Assembly (NCBI GenBank): GCA_014728955.1
Contig: WJKT01000107.1
Coordinates: forward strand, 1 to 18,454
Direction: 5' to 3'
Source of the DNA: Candidatus Peregrinibacteria bacterium
Lineage (GTDB): Bacteria > Patescibacteriota > Gracilibacteria > UBA1369 > PNNO01
DNA length: 18,454 bases
Position 1 is the first letter of the stretch. Every line of letters begins with the position of its first letter. The notes below the pieces were generated by a model. The model was not told the origin of the DNA and did no database searches. It saw only the letters and a list, made by a program, of their open reading frames with translations. The translations under genes were made by a program, and so were the position numbers. Shown here one piece after another: positions 7,813 to 13,895 of this stretch.

Positions 7813-8334
7813 ATGAAAACGTTCGTAAAGGGGACTGTCATTACAGTGAACGATCTTATGCAGCACGATTATTCGTATGTATTAAGCGAACCGGTGGGAC
7901 GTAATTTTCATAAAGCGTTTAAACCGGAACTGACCCCCAAACAGTTGCTTGCGATGGGTGTATTTGGCGGTAAGTATATGACCGATTGCCGGGATGAATT
8001 TCCTGACTCGTGGTATAAAAACGCAAAATTGTGTCATGAGTTTCATGATCCGAATATGAATTATTTTGGGATCAACGCTTCAAAGCCACTTGCGTATTGG
8101 CGTAAAAAAGGCTGGATACATCCTGTTGACCCGCGGGGATGGTTTCAATGGTATTGTCGTTATTATCTCGGACGACGTATGGAAGAAGAAGATACAAGGC
8201 AAATTAAGCGGTGGAAGGCAATGAAGCGACATATTGGGCAAATTAAAAAGCATTGTGTGCCCGGTGACCTTTCGTGTAGAAAAAAACAGCGACAGGCCTT
8301 GTTACATTGGGCATATGACAGCCGAGCCATATAA
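7813..8334 (+). CDS. Conserved Trp-rich protein of unknown function, 173 aa
   Basis: A soluble basic protein unusually rich in aromatics (Trp at 67, 96, 101, 110, 113, 134, 166) and in Arg/Lys. Blocks with the look of strong conservation are TPKQLLAMGVFGGKYMTDC (41-59), NYFGINASKPLAYWRKKGW (83-101), DPRGWFQWYCRYYLGRR (106-122), DTRQIKRWKAMKRH (127-140) and CRKKQRQALLHWAYDSR (155-171). I recall similar uncharacterised proteins in other bacteria and in plants or fungi, from memory only. Cys59, Cys74, Cys115, Cys148 and Cys155 could bind metal or form disulfides, but there is no CxxC. The dense Arg/Trp/Tyr content fits a nucleic-acid-binding or enzyme role that I cannot specify. It diverges from the ferritin-like gene and seems to be translated from a leaderless mRNA. 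Confidence 0.85.
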   Translation: MKTFVKGTVITVNDLMQHDYSYVLSEPVGRNFHKAFKPELTPKQLLAMGVFGGKYMTDCRDEFPDSWYKNAKLCHEFHDPNMNYFGINASKPLAYWRKKGWIHPVDPRGWFQWYCRYYLGRRMEEEDTRQIKRWKAMKRHIGQIKKHCVPGDLSCRKKQRQALLHWAYDSRAI

Positions 8335-8359
8335 TGATCACAGAAGGAGGAGTAGTCAC

Positions 8360-9403
8360 TTACGACTGCGTCATGCTTTGTAATGTCTGATAGGCTTCTT
8401 TCGCTTTTTTGTATCCCTTTTTTGCCGGCCCATCTGCTTTTAATATGGTGTAAAATTCTTCAATGATTTGTCGTGTTCGTTCGGCACTGATGCAAACTTC
8501 ACCACCAATTTCTTTTAAAGTTTTCCCGTGTAAAAAACGCAATGTTATAACCGTGCTCATTTTTGCGGGTAGTGTGTCCAATAATTCATGTATTTTTGTG
8601 TGTATATCGTTTTGTAACGAATGTGTTTCGGGTGTCGTATTATCGTGGAGATTTTTGATGATTTCCTGCACACGTATAGTTTCCTGATCTTCGCAACATG
8701 CGATTGGCTGATCGATTGAAATATAGCGTTGTTTTATTGCATTGTGCCGGCATGATGAATTACGGTAATAGACGCTTTCCGGAATACGCACCAGTCTTCT
8801 TGCATGTATTTTCCATTTTCCGTAGGCCCGCTGGATCATGGTATTGAGATAGGCTCTTACCTGAGCTTCATGAAAGGAGAGGTCGATTTTTGTTATGTTT
8901 TCCAATAACTGAAGAAAAATATACTGGGTAGCGTCTTCAAAATCATAGGAATGTGTACCGTTGGGCTGGCTTTGTTCATGACGTTTATATTGTACCGGGC
9001 CCTGATGACGTATTTTCCTTATATAAAAATGAATAAAACCCATTAGGTTTTTACATGCCTTCCCTTGCTCCTGTTTGTTTCCCGATTGCAGATTTGAAAC
9101 CATGGTGTGAATGGAACTTTTTGTGTCGTGCTCAGAAGTATTTTTTGATACGGTTTTTCGTATGGTTGTCACTCGTTTTTCATCTTCAGGGGCCATTGTT
9201 TTTTGTATACGGTTCTTAATATCTGTTTTCGATGTTTTCCCGTTACGCATAGCATGTAGCAAGGCATCACGAATAAGCGCACATTGTCTGAGCGGTGTGT
9301 GGTCGCCGGTAGAATCAAGAGTGGGGGCGGTGGCGATAATATCTGCTGCTGTCTTTGCAATTTCACGGTGTGTCTTGCAAGTTGAATCGTACATCAAAAC
9401 CAT
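8360..9403 (-). CDS. Divergent sigma-70 family RNA polymerase sigma factor, 347 aa
   Basis: A promoter-recognition subunit or sigma-like regulator. The N-terminal ~105 residues are unrecognised. Residues 112-131 (QGKACKNLMGFIHFYIRKI) resemble region 2.1, followed by a ~20-residue polar insert. Residues 153-209 align with regions 2.2-3.0: YDFEDATQYIFLQLLENI, then a 30-residue stretch (179-208) aligning without gaps to the primary-sigma segment that ends RTIRIP, here RLVRIP. ISIDQPI (228-234) matches the sigma linker 'LSLDEPI'. Region 4 is clear: LLDTLPAKMSTVITLRFLHG (274-293) and a helix-turn-helix TLKEIGGEVCISAERTRQI (295-313). The Trp pair that melts the -10 element in primary sigmas is replaced by Thr-Met (188-189). 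The promoter is sigma-A-like. It is an accessory sigma at best, not the housekeeping one. Confidence 0.85.
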   Translation of the reverse strand: MVLMYDSTCKTHREIAKTAADIIATAPTLDSTGDHTPLRQCALIRDALLHAMRNGKTSKTDIKNRIQKTMAPEDEKRVTTIRKTVSKNTSEHDTKSSIHTMVSNLQSGNKQEQGKACKNLMGFIHFYIRKIRHQGPVQYKRHEQSQPNGTHSYDFEDATQYIFLQLLENITKIDLSFHEAQVRAYLNTMIQRAYGKWKIHARRLVRIPESVYYRNSSCRHNAIKQRYISIDQPIACCEDQETIRVQEIIKNLHDNTTPETHSLQNDIHTKIHELLDTLPAKMSTVITLRFLHGKTLKEIGGEVCISAERTRQIIEEFYTILKADGPAKKGYKKAKEAYQTLQSMTQS

Positions 9404-9436
9404 AAGTATCCCCGTCAGCTGATTGTGTTGGGAATA

Positions 9437-9464
9437 AATATACGATTTTTTAGAAAATTGTCAA
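9437..9464 (-). promoter_or_regulatory. Promoter of the sigma-like gene
   Basis: Minus strand: perfect -35 TTGACA (9459-9464), 16-base spacer and TATATT -10 (9437-9442). The transcript should begin near 9430 with a leader of about 27 bases. This makes the sigma-like gene independent of the lipoprotein gene upstream. The GGGGA about 7 bases before the ATG is the nearest thing to a Shine-Dalgarno-like site in the window, but is a weak match. Confidence 0.75.
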
Positions 9465-9482
9465 TAGACAGTCGGTGGTTTC

Positions 9483-10031
9483 TTATTCTACGCGCTCATA
9501 AACTTCAACCATGGTGCCACCGAATTGTGTGTTGGTGAACGTAAGAGTTTCGCCATCTTCACTAATGGTGTATGCGTTTACATAATCGGTGAGAATACCA
9601 CCCGGACAATCACTTGAATCAATAATAATGTCCATAGTGTCTTCCGTAGCAAATAAATCTCCACTAATAGTGCAGACATTTGTTGAAGACATATAGGTGT
9701 CTTTTGTCATAGTTATTGTGCTTGGAACCACTTCTTGCGGCTCTCCATTCAATGTTGAGCTTATACGGGACCATGTTCCTACATAGTCGGGAGTTTCTAT
9801 AGTCTCTGTATCATCGGGCATTTCATCATCTTCCGGCATCTCGCCTTCTTCCATCATTTCATCATCTTCCATCATTTCGTCTTCCGGAATAGGCTCTTCG
9901 TCGATAATTTCCTGTTCTTGCTGTGTAGCGGGATCGTTTGTTTCTGCGGGTGGAGTTTGTTGATCTTCTCCGCACGCTGTGAAAGCAAGTAAAGCGATTA
10001 ATGCGCACATGCTTAGAATTGTCTTCTTCAT
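9483..10031 (-). CDS. Lipoprotein with acidic repeat linker and C-terminal beta domain, 182 aa
   Basis: A secreted, probably lipid-anchored protein of unknown function. It has a short basic signal (MKK), a hydrophobic stretch and a lipobox FTAC with Cys20 as the modified residue; Phe at -3 is less usual than Leu. Residues 21-82 form a disordered acidic spacer containing six-residue Glu/Asp/Met repeats (50-74). Residues 83-181 form a small beta-rich domain opening with YVGTWSRI and ending VEVYERVE, with two cysteines (VCTISGD and SDCPGG) that may pair. This looks like the small 'G-x-W' lipocalin-like domains common in bacterial lipoproteins, an inference from pattern only. It has its own extended -10 promoter. 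Confidence 0.85.
   Translation of the reverse strand: MKKTILSMCALIALLAFTACGEDQQTPPAETNDPATQQEQEIIDEEPIPEDEMMEDDEMMEEGEMPEDDEMPDDTETIETPDYVGTWSRISSTLNGEPQEVVPSTITMTKDTYMSSTNVCTISGDLFATEDTMDIIIDSSDCPGGILTDYVNAYTISEDGETLTFTNTQFGGTMVEVYERVE
9810..9884 (-). repeat. 18-base in-frame repeats coding for acidic hexapeptides
   Basis: About four imperfect units (EDEMM, EDDEMM, EEGEMP, EDDEMP) lie in the lipoprotein linker. Each full unit is 18 bases, so gain or loss of a unit would keep the frame and change spacer length. Confidence 0.7.
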
Positions 10032-10067
10032 AAATACGGTGTTAAAAATATTTCAAGACGCTGGTCA

Positions 10068-10076
10068 AGTATAGCA
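10068..10076 (-). promoter_or_regulatory. Extended -10 promoter of the lipoprotein gene
   Basis: Minus strand TGCTATACT: a -10 hexamer with 5 of 6 consensus bases and a TGN extension. It starts transcription near 10061, about 30 bases before the ATG. The leader has no Shine-Dalgarno site. Confidence 0.65.
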
Positions 10077-10107
10077 TTTTCCTTTGATTATGCAAAAAGG
10101 GCTGCGA

Positions 10108-11577
10108 TTATTCCGGGCTTCCTTCCCATCGTACAAATTCAAACGGTGGCAGATCAACTTTTCGGCAATCGGTTTCCGTACTCATTTTTAATACATCTCC
10201 TTCCAATAGTAAACAAAAATTACGTTCGCCGAAATTTCCGTATCCGTCAGCTCCCATGGTATAGGTTCCTCCGCCCCCCGGTTCGCTATAGGTTCCGTCA
10301 GGTTTAAAATGATACGTCCAATTTCGTGAATCGCTATGCATACTCCAATAACCGATAATGCCGCTTTGCTCTACTTCTTCTTTGCTTTCTGGCGACTCTT
10401 CTTTTTCAGTTTTATCAACTTTCTCAGCTTCCTCATACTCAAAATCAAAGGCTTCAAGTACATGCTCATTGCCGATTGCCGGTTCGGGAGTTACTGATTC
10501 TTCATTGAGATTAAGATACTCGTTATCATATCCTTCTATACTATCGGTGGCTGGAGGAATAATTGTACGTGATGAATCGGTAATTGTTTTGAGTACAACA
10601 TCCGGCGTTGGCTCTGAATCAAGATTGTTGTCATCAAGCCATTGGTTAAAATCCAATCGTGGAATTGTTTCAACAGTGAGTTTTTGCTCTTTCGGATTTA
10701 ACGAGAATCCTGCTATTTCATTATCCTGATAGTAAGAAATAGCATTATCAACAAGAAAAACACCTGAATTAAAGGTGTTTTCGGCATCTGAAAAATCAAG
10801 TGTCATAAATCCTAAAACACCGGCAGCTTTTTTGGTAAAGATATCTCTTGTTCCGCTTAGTACGGCTGCAAGGTCATTATTGTAACCAAAATATGCATTT
10901 GCCGAATCGGTTCCTATTTCCAAGAGCAAGTCGGCTCCACTGGCGGTGAGTGCCGCTTCACCGAGGATACCGCTGCTTCCACCGGTTAATGCAGCGCCGC
11001 CGACATATAATCCTACTTTGCAGGTGTCTTTTACTGCTTTTGTAGCATTTTCAAGTGTTTCAAATTGATCACCGGCTTCATTCCACGCTTCTGCTTTTAG
11101 CTCTTCTTGTGTCATTTGTAGCACTTTGTATGCTCTTTTTGCACTCACTTCAAGTTCTTGTGCAAGCGTTTTAATTCGTTTGCCGGCAGGGGCTTCATCA
11201 AAAATTTTTGTTATTTCTTCTTTGGTGTAGCCTTGATAAGCATAGAGGGTTTGTATAAGAGCAAGATTTTTTTTATCGTCATACATAGTGACAACATCTT
11301 CAGCATGATGGGCTAAATTATTACTACGTTCTTCAAGAAGTTTCCAATGAGCCAATAAGGTTTCCATATAGTCGTCAAATTCGTCTTTATCGACCATGCG
11401 GGCAACGGGAACCATAGCCTGGGTATCAAATATATTCTGAGCATATAAAAGGCTTATTGCCGCAGTTTCTTGTTTCATATGGTCAACGTCCTGCTGCATA
11501 TCCGATGCTCCCAGGTAATAAAGTCCGCCAAGTATAGCAATAATAATAATCGCAAGAGAAATAAGCAGCTTTTTCAT
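10108..11577 (-). CDS. Membrane-anchored extracytoplasmic protein, 489 aa
   Basis: No family recognised overall. It has an N-terminal signal-anchor (residues 4-22, lysines before it), so the bulk faces outside the cytoplasm. Residues 25-185 are helical and charged. A Gly/Ala-rich segment (188-220: GLYVGGAALTGG..) could be a buried helix or hairpin. Residues 225-355 are mixed. A strongly acidic, Glu/Lys/Ser-rich disordered linker (356-404) leads to a C-terminal beta-rich domain (407-485) that starts GIIGYWSMHSD and ends FEFVRWE, with two cysteines (455 and 471). This architecture mirrors the neighbouring lipoprotein. It starts 21 bases after the permease stop codon, so it is probably co-transcribed with it. 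No Shine-Dalgarno site is visible. Confidence 0.8.
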   Translation of the reverse strand: MKKLLISLAIIIIAILGGLYYLGASDMQQDVDHMKQETAAISLLYAQNIFDTQAMVPVARMVDKDEFDDYMETLLAHWKLLEERSNNLAHHAEDVVTMYDDKKNLALIQTLYAYQGYTKEEITKIFDEAPAGKRIKTLAQELEVSAKRAYKVLQMTQEELKAEAWNEAGDQFETLENATKAVKDTCKVGLYVGGAALTGGSSGILGEAALTASGADLLLEIGTDSANAYFGYNNDLAAVLSGTRDIFTKKAAGVLGFMTLDFSDAENTFNSGVFLVDNAISYYQDNEIAGFSLNPKEQKLTVETIPRLDFNQWLDDNNLDSEPTPDVVLKTITDSSRTIIPPATDSIEGYDNEYLNLNEESVTPEPAIGNEHVLEAFDFEYEEAEKVDKTEKEESPESKEEVEQSGIIGYWSMHSDSRNWTYHFKPDGTYSEPGGGGTYTMGADGYGNFGERNFCLLLEGDVLKMSTETDCRKVDLPPFEFVRWEGSPE

Positions 11578-11598
11578 AATTATGGGGTTACCAGAGTA

Positions 11599-12705
11599 TT
11601 AACGATGATGTGAATGGGGGGCTTTTCCTTTGTTGTATCGCGCTATAATAAAAAGAGTAATTGCAATACATAGTGCCACTATATTGAGCCAAAAGGTATA
11701 ATCTATCTTAAAGGCAGCCAGTTCTTGAATGTTGTTTGCATGTGTAGGCAGCATGCCTAATGCGCCGAATAGTACGTGAACAGCAATACCTGTTATTATT
11801 GCCGATAAGGCCGTAATCAATGCTATATAAAGCGCAAACGGCCATCCATAATACCGTGCATTAATTTTAATAGCCGGTGGAACGTTAAAGTCTGCATATA
11901 AAAAAGCCATAATGGCTCCGAAAACAATACCGTTGTTGGCTAATATTGCGGCTAATGGGCCGTTTCCCATTGAACCGATAACTGTAATAACAGCTAAAAC
12001 AGGAGCGAGTAGTGCTTGTAGAGGAATGAGCATCCATGGGGCCAGGTTGGTAGGAAACAGCGCTTCGAAAAACGAAGGGGGGATAAGGGTTGCAACAAAG
12101 CCCGCAATAAGAAAACCTATAATGATTTCTTTATATACCATGCCCCATTCTCCTTTATAAGCAGCGCCAACCCGATGCCATGTCTTTGCGTGTAGCAGTT
12201 TATTCTTAAATGATGTAGGTAATCCTTGTGCAGGATCCTCATTGCCATGTGTTTTTTCTTGTGCTGTTTTTTGTGCTTTTTTAACAAGTTTTTTTGGAAA
12301 CGTTATTGTTACGAGTATGGCTTGTATCGTAATGAGAATAGGAGCCCCCACAAACAGTGCGACAGCGTAATGCCATCCCAAGAAAATATAAGCAAGAGCA
12401 GCAACTTCAATGGCTAAATTTGTTGAAGCGAACATGTATGCAAGTGCGGAAACAATTGAAGCACCTTTTGCAAACAGGGCACGTGTTCCCGATAGTGCCG
12501 CGAACGAGCAGGAAGAAGAAATAAATCCTAAAATGCCTGCGAGCGTTAATTGTTTGGGTGTTCCTTCCCCCAAATGTTTGACGGCTGCTTTTTTAGAAAT
12601 AAAAACCTGTATGATTGCCGAAAAGGCATACCCTATAGCCAGTGCCCAAAAAGCTTTCCATAGTAAGCCTACAGCGGTTTGTAAAGAGAGAAAGATAGGT
12701 GTCAT
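11599..12705 (-). CDS. Permease of the ArsP/DUF318 family, 368 aa
   Basis: An integral membrane permease, about eight to nine spans in two halves separated by a cytoplasmic basic loop (about 137-185). The first half carries the family block SSSCSFAALSGTRALFAKGA (63-82), corresponding to the 'CSCS..PL....L...GA' signature; only the second cysteine is kept (Cys66). It continues into ALAYMFASTNLAIE. The second half carries the matching repeat GNGPLAAILANNGIVFGAIMAFLYADFNVPP (247-277). Characterised relatives export organoarsenicals, but most members have unknown substrates; with the first Cys replaced I would not call this an arsenic exporter. The C-terminus is short and His-containing (HSHHR). 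It lies 32 bases after a four-helix membrane protein gene, likely in the same transcript. Confidence 0.88.
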   Translation of the reverse strand: MTPIFLSLQTAVGLLWKAFWALAIGYAFSAIIQVFISKKAAVKHLGEGTPKQLTLAGILGFISSSCSFAALSGTRALFAKGASIVSALAYMFASTNLAIEVAALAYIFLGWHYAVALFVGAPILITIQAILVTITFPKKLVKKAQKTAQEKTHGNEDPAQGLPTSFKNKLLHAKTWHRVGAAYKGEWGMVYKEIIIGFLIAGFVATLIPPSFFEALFPTNLAPWMLIPLQALLAPVLAVITVIGSMGNGPLAAILANNGIVFGAIMAFLYADFNVPPAIKINARYYGWPFALYIALITALSAIITGIAVHVLFGALGMLPTHANNIQELAAFKIDYTFWLNIVALCIAITLFIIARYNKGKAPHSHHR

Positions 12706-12737
12706 GTAGATATATTTCCTGCTTTATGAATTACTTT

Positions 12738-13160
12738 TCACGTATTGTAAAAAGGATCTTTTAAACAGACGATTTCTGCATAAAGCAGTATGCCGTTTAC
12801 TATAATATAGGTTGTTTCAGCTTGAGAAACCGATGTAATAAGTGACAGTATAGTGAAAACAATGCTGACAATAATCGCCCATTTTTGTCCTTTAAAAATG
12901 CCCAGGGTAATAAAGACACCCAAAACAAAGATTGCAAGAAGCGGTAGGATAACAATTACTCCCATTGTTCCTATAAATTGTGGGAGAGGGAAGCTTGTTT
13001 GTGGTGCCATTTGGGACAACATCGCGCCGCCGCCGGTGATCATAATAAGAATAACGACCATGGCGATACCCAGAAAAACAAGGCCGATGATATTAAAAAC
13101 ACCGAGCAAGGTTCCTTGCCATGGACGTGCATGCGTGGTAGATACGGAAGATTTATTCAT
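12738..13160 (-). CDS. Four-helix membrane protein, 140 aa
   Basis: An unrecognised integral membrane protein. Spans are at about 17-43, 62-88, 93-112 and 116-133, with a Ser/Thr-rich N-terminus and a Met/Pro/Gly-rich first loop. It is the only gene in the window ending in TGA. If that TGA were read through, the frame would continue 11 codons and stop at a TGA overlapping the permease ATG (ATGA). It may be co-transcribed with the permease. The ATG at 13160 has no Shine-Dalgarno site; the nearest -10-like box is TAGAAT about 31 bases upstream. Confidence 0.78.
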   Translation of the reverse strand: MNKSSVSTTHARPWQGTLLGVFNIIGLVFLGIAMVVILIMITGGGAMLSQMAPQTSFPLPQFIGTMGVIVILPLLAIFVLGVFITLGIFKGQKWAIIVSIVFTILSLITSVSQAETTYIIVNGILLYAEIVCLKDPFYNT

Positions 13161-13191
13161 ATGAAAACATTACATACTAATTACGTAATGC

Positions 13192-13197
13192 ATTCTA
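13192..13197 (-). promoter_or_regulatory. Possible -10 box for the 13160 gene
   Basis: Minus-strand TAGAAT (5 of 6) with no recognisable -35. It would start transcription near 13185. Without it, the membrane-protein and permease genes would depend on read-through from the ATPase operon. Confidence 0.35.
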
Positions 13198-13205
13198 TCA
13201 TGAAA

Positions 13206-13232
13206 CAGCATGGTTACTAGTTTTTTATGCTG
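13206..13232 (-). terminator. Weak inverted repeat after the ATPase operon
   Basis: CAGCAT (13206-13211) and ATGCTG (13227-13232) form a six-base stem around a 15-base loop, and the hairpin takes in the stop codon of subunit D. Only three U follow on the minus strand, so it is at best a weak or attenuating terminator. Confidence 0.3.
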
Positions 13233-13881
13233 CTTTCGCTTTTCTTGCCGCTTCTTCTTGTTGCTCTTCAATGCTGGCTTTAATTCGCATAACGCCTGTT
13301 GTAGCACTTCGCTCAGCTTCCGAAAGTTTCATCGAAATAAATTTAACCGTTTCTTTAAGATTTGGAAGCAGCATATGTTCAAGCGCATTTACACGTCTTC
13401 TGGTTTTTTCCGTTTCTTCCGCAAGTCGTTCTGCTTGTCTTTCAATTTCAGCTAATGCAATCAACTTCGGAAGTACTTCTTGAAATGCTTCAAGTGCCTT
13501 ATCAAGTTCACCACTGGTTTGCAGATATCCGTAGTTGAGAATATTTCCTTCTTGTTTCAATGTAAAATTCGGAATACGCACACTCATGACATTTTTAGTC
13601 TCAACGTCTAGTGATACCTTCGCAGAAGGATATAAGAGAGCATTTTCAAGCATCTCCGGGTACATCATAGCCGAAGCTTGTACAAAGTTCTTAAAAGCGG
13701 CTTGTAATTGTTTTTCCACTTCTTTTCGAAGATTTCGAGCTTCACGGATAATTTCCATGAATTTCTGCATCAACCCATCTTGCTTATCACGCAGGAGTTT
13801 ATGACCTCTTTCTGCAGTTTTAATCTGCTTCTTGAGGTTAAGAAGCTCCATTCGTGTCGGATTTACATTTAATTTAGCCAT
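13225..13881 (-). CDS. atpD: V/A-type ATPase subunit D (central rotor shaft), 218 aa
   Basis: The central stalk shaft that turns inside the A3B3 head and couples it to the membrane ring. The sequence is typical: N-terminal NPTRMELLNLKKQIKTAERGHKLLRDKQDGL (7-37) begins a long coiled coil. A short beta-hairpin region lies in the middle (about 85-120), and a C-terminal coiled coil contains the conserved RRVNALEHMLLP (about 162-173). The Ala/Lys-rich tail is variable. Length is normal for the family (about 200-220). It follows subunit B by 13 bases and is the last ATPase gene of the operon. No Shine-Dalgarno site is visible; the spacer is AT-rich. Confidence 0.96.
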   Translation of the reverse strand: MAKLNVNPTRMELLNLKKQIKTAERGHKLLRDKQDGLMQKFMEIIREARNLRKEVEKQLQAAFKNFVQASAMMYPEMLENALLYPSAKVSLDVETKNVMSVRIPNFTLKQEGNILNYGYLQTSGELDKALEAFQEVLPKLIALAEIERQAERLAEETEKTRRRVNALEHMLLPNLKETVKFISMKLSEAERSATTGVMRIKASIEEQQEEAARKAKAA

Positions 13882-13887
13882 TATATC

Positions 13888-13895
13888 TAGTTATT
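13888..13895 (-). other. TAGTTATT element before subunit D
   Basis: Plus-strand TAGTTATT, a 7 of 8 match to the TAGTTAGT element found in the two larger ATPase gaps. It begins six bases upstream of the subunit D ATG and overlaps the end of subunit B. Confidence 0.3.

Noticed and set aside
10358..10729. Plus-strand Ser-rich open frame of 123 codons
   Set aside because: It is the complement of the acidic linker of the 489-residue protein; Glu/Asp codons read backwards give Ser/Leu/Phe.
11599..12705. Permease as a bona fide arsenic exporter (arsP)
   Set aside because: The family block has SSSCS rather than CSCS, there are no other arsenic genes nearby, and most family members have unknown substrates.
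12738..12740. UGA recoded as Gly or Trp, as in some candidate phyla
   Set aside because: All genes, including ones with long known families, are full length without in-frame TGA; Trp is coded by TGG and Gly by GGN throughout.
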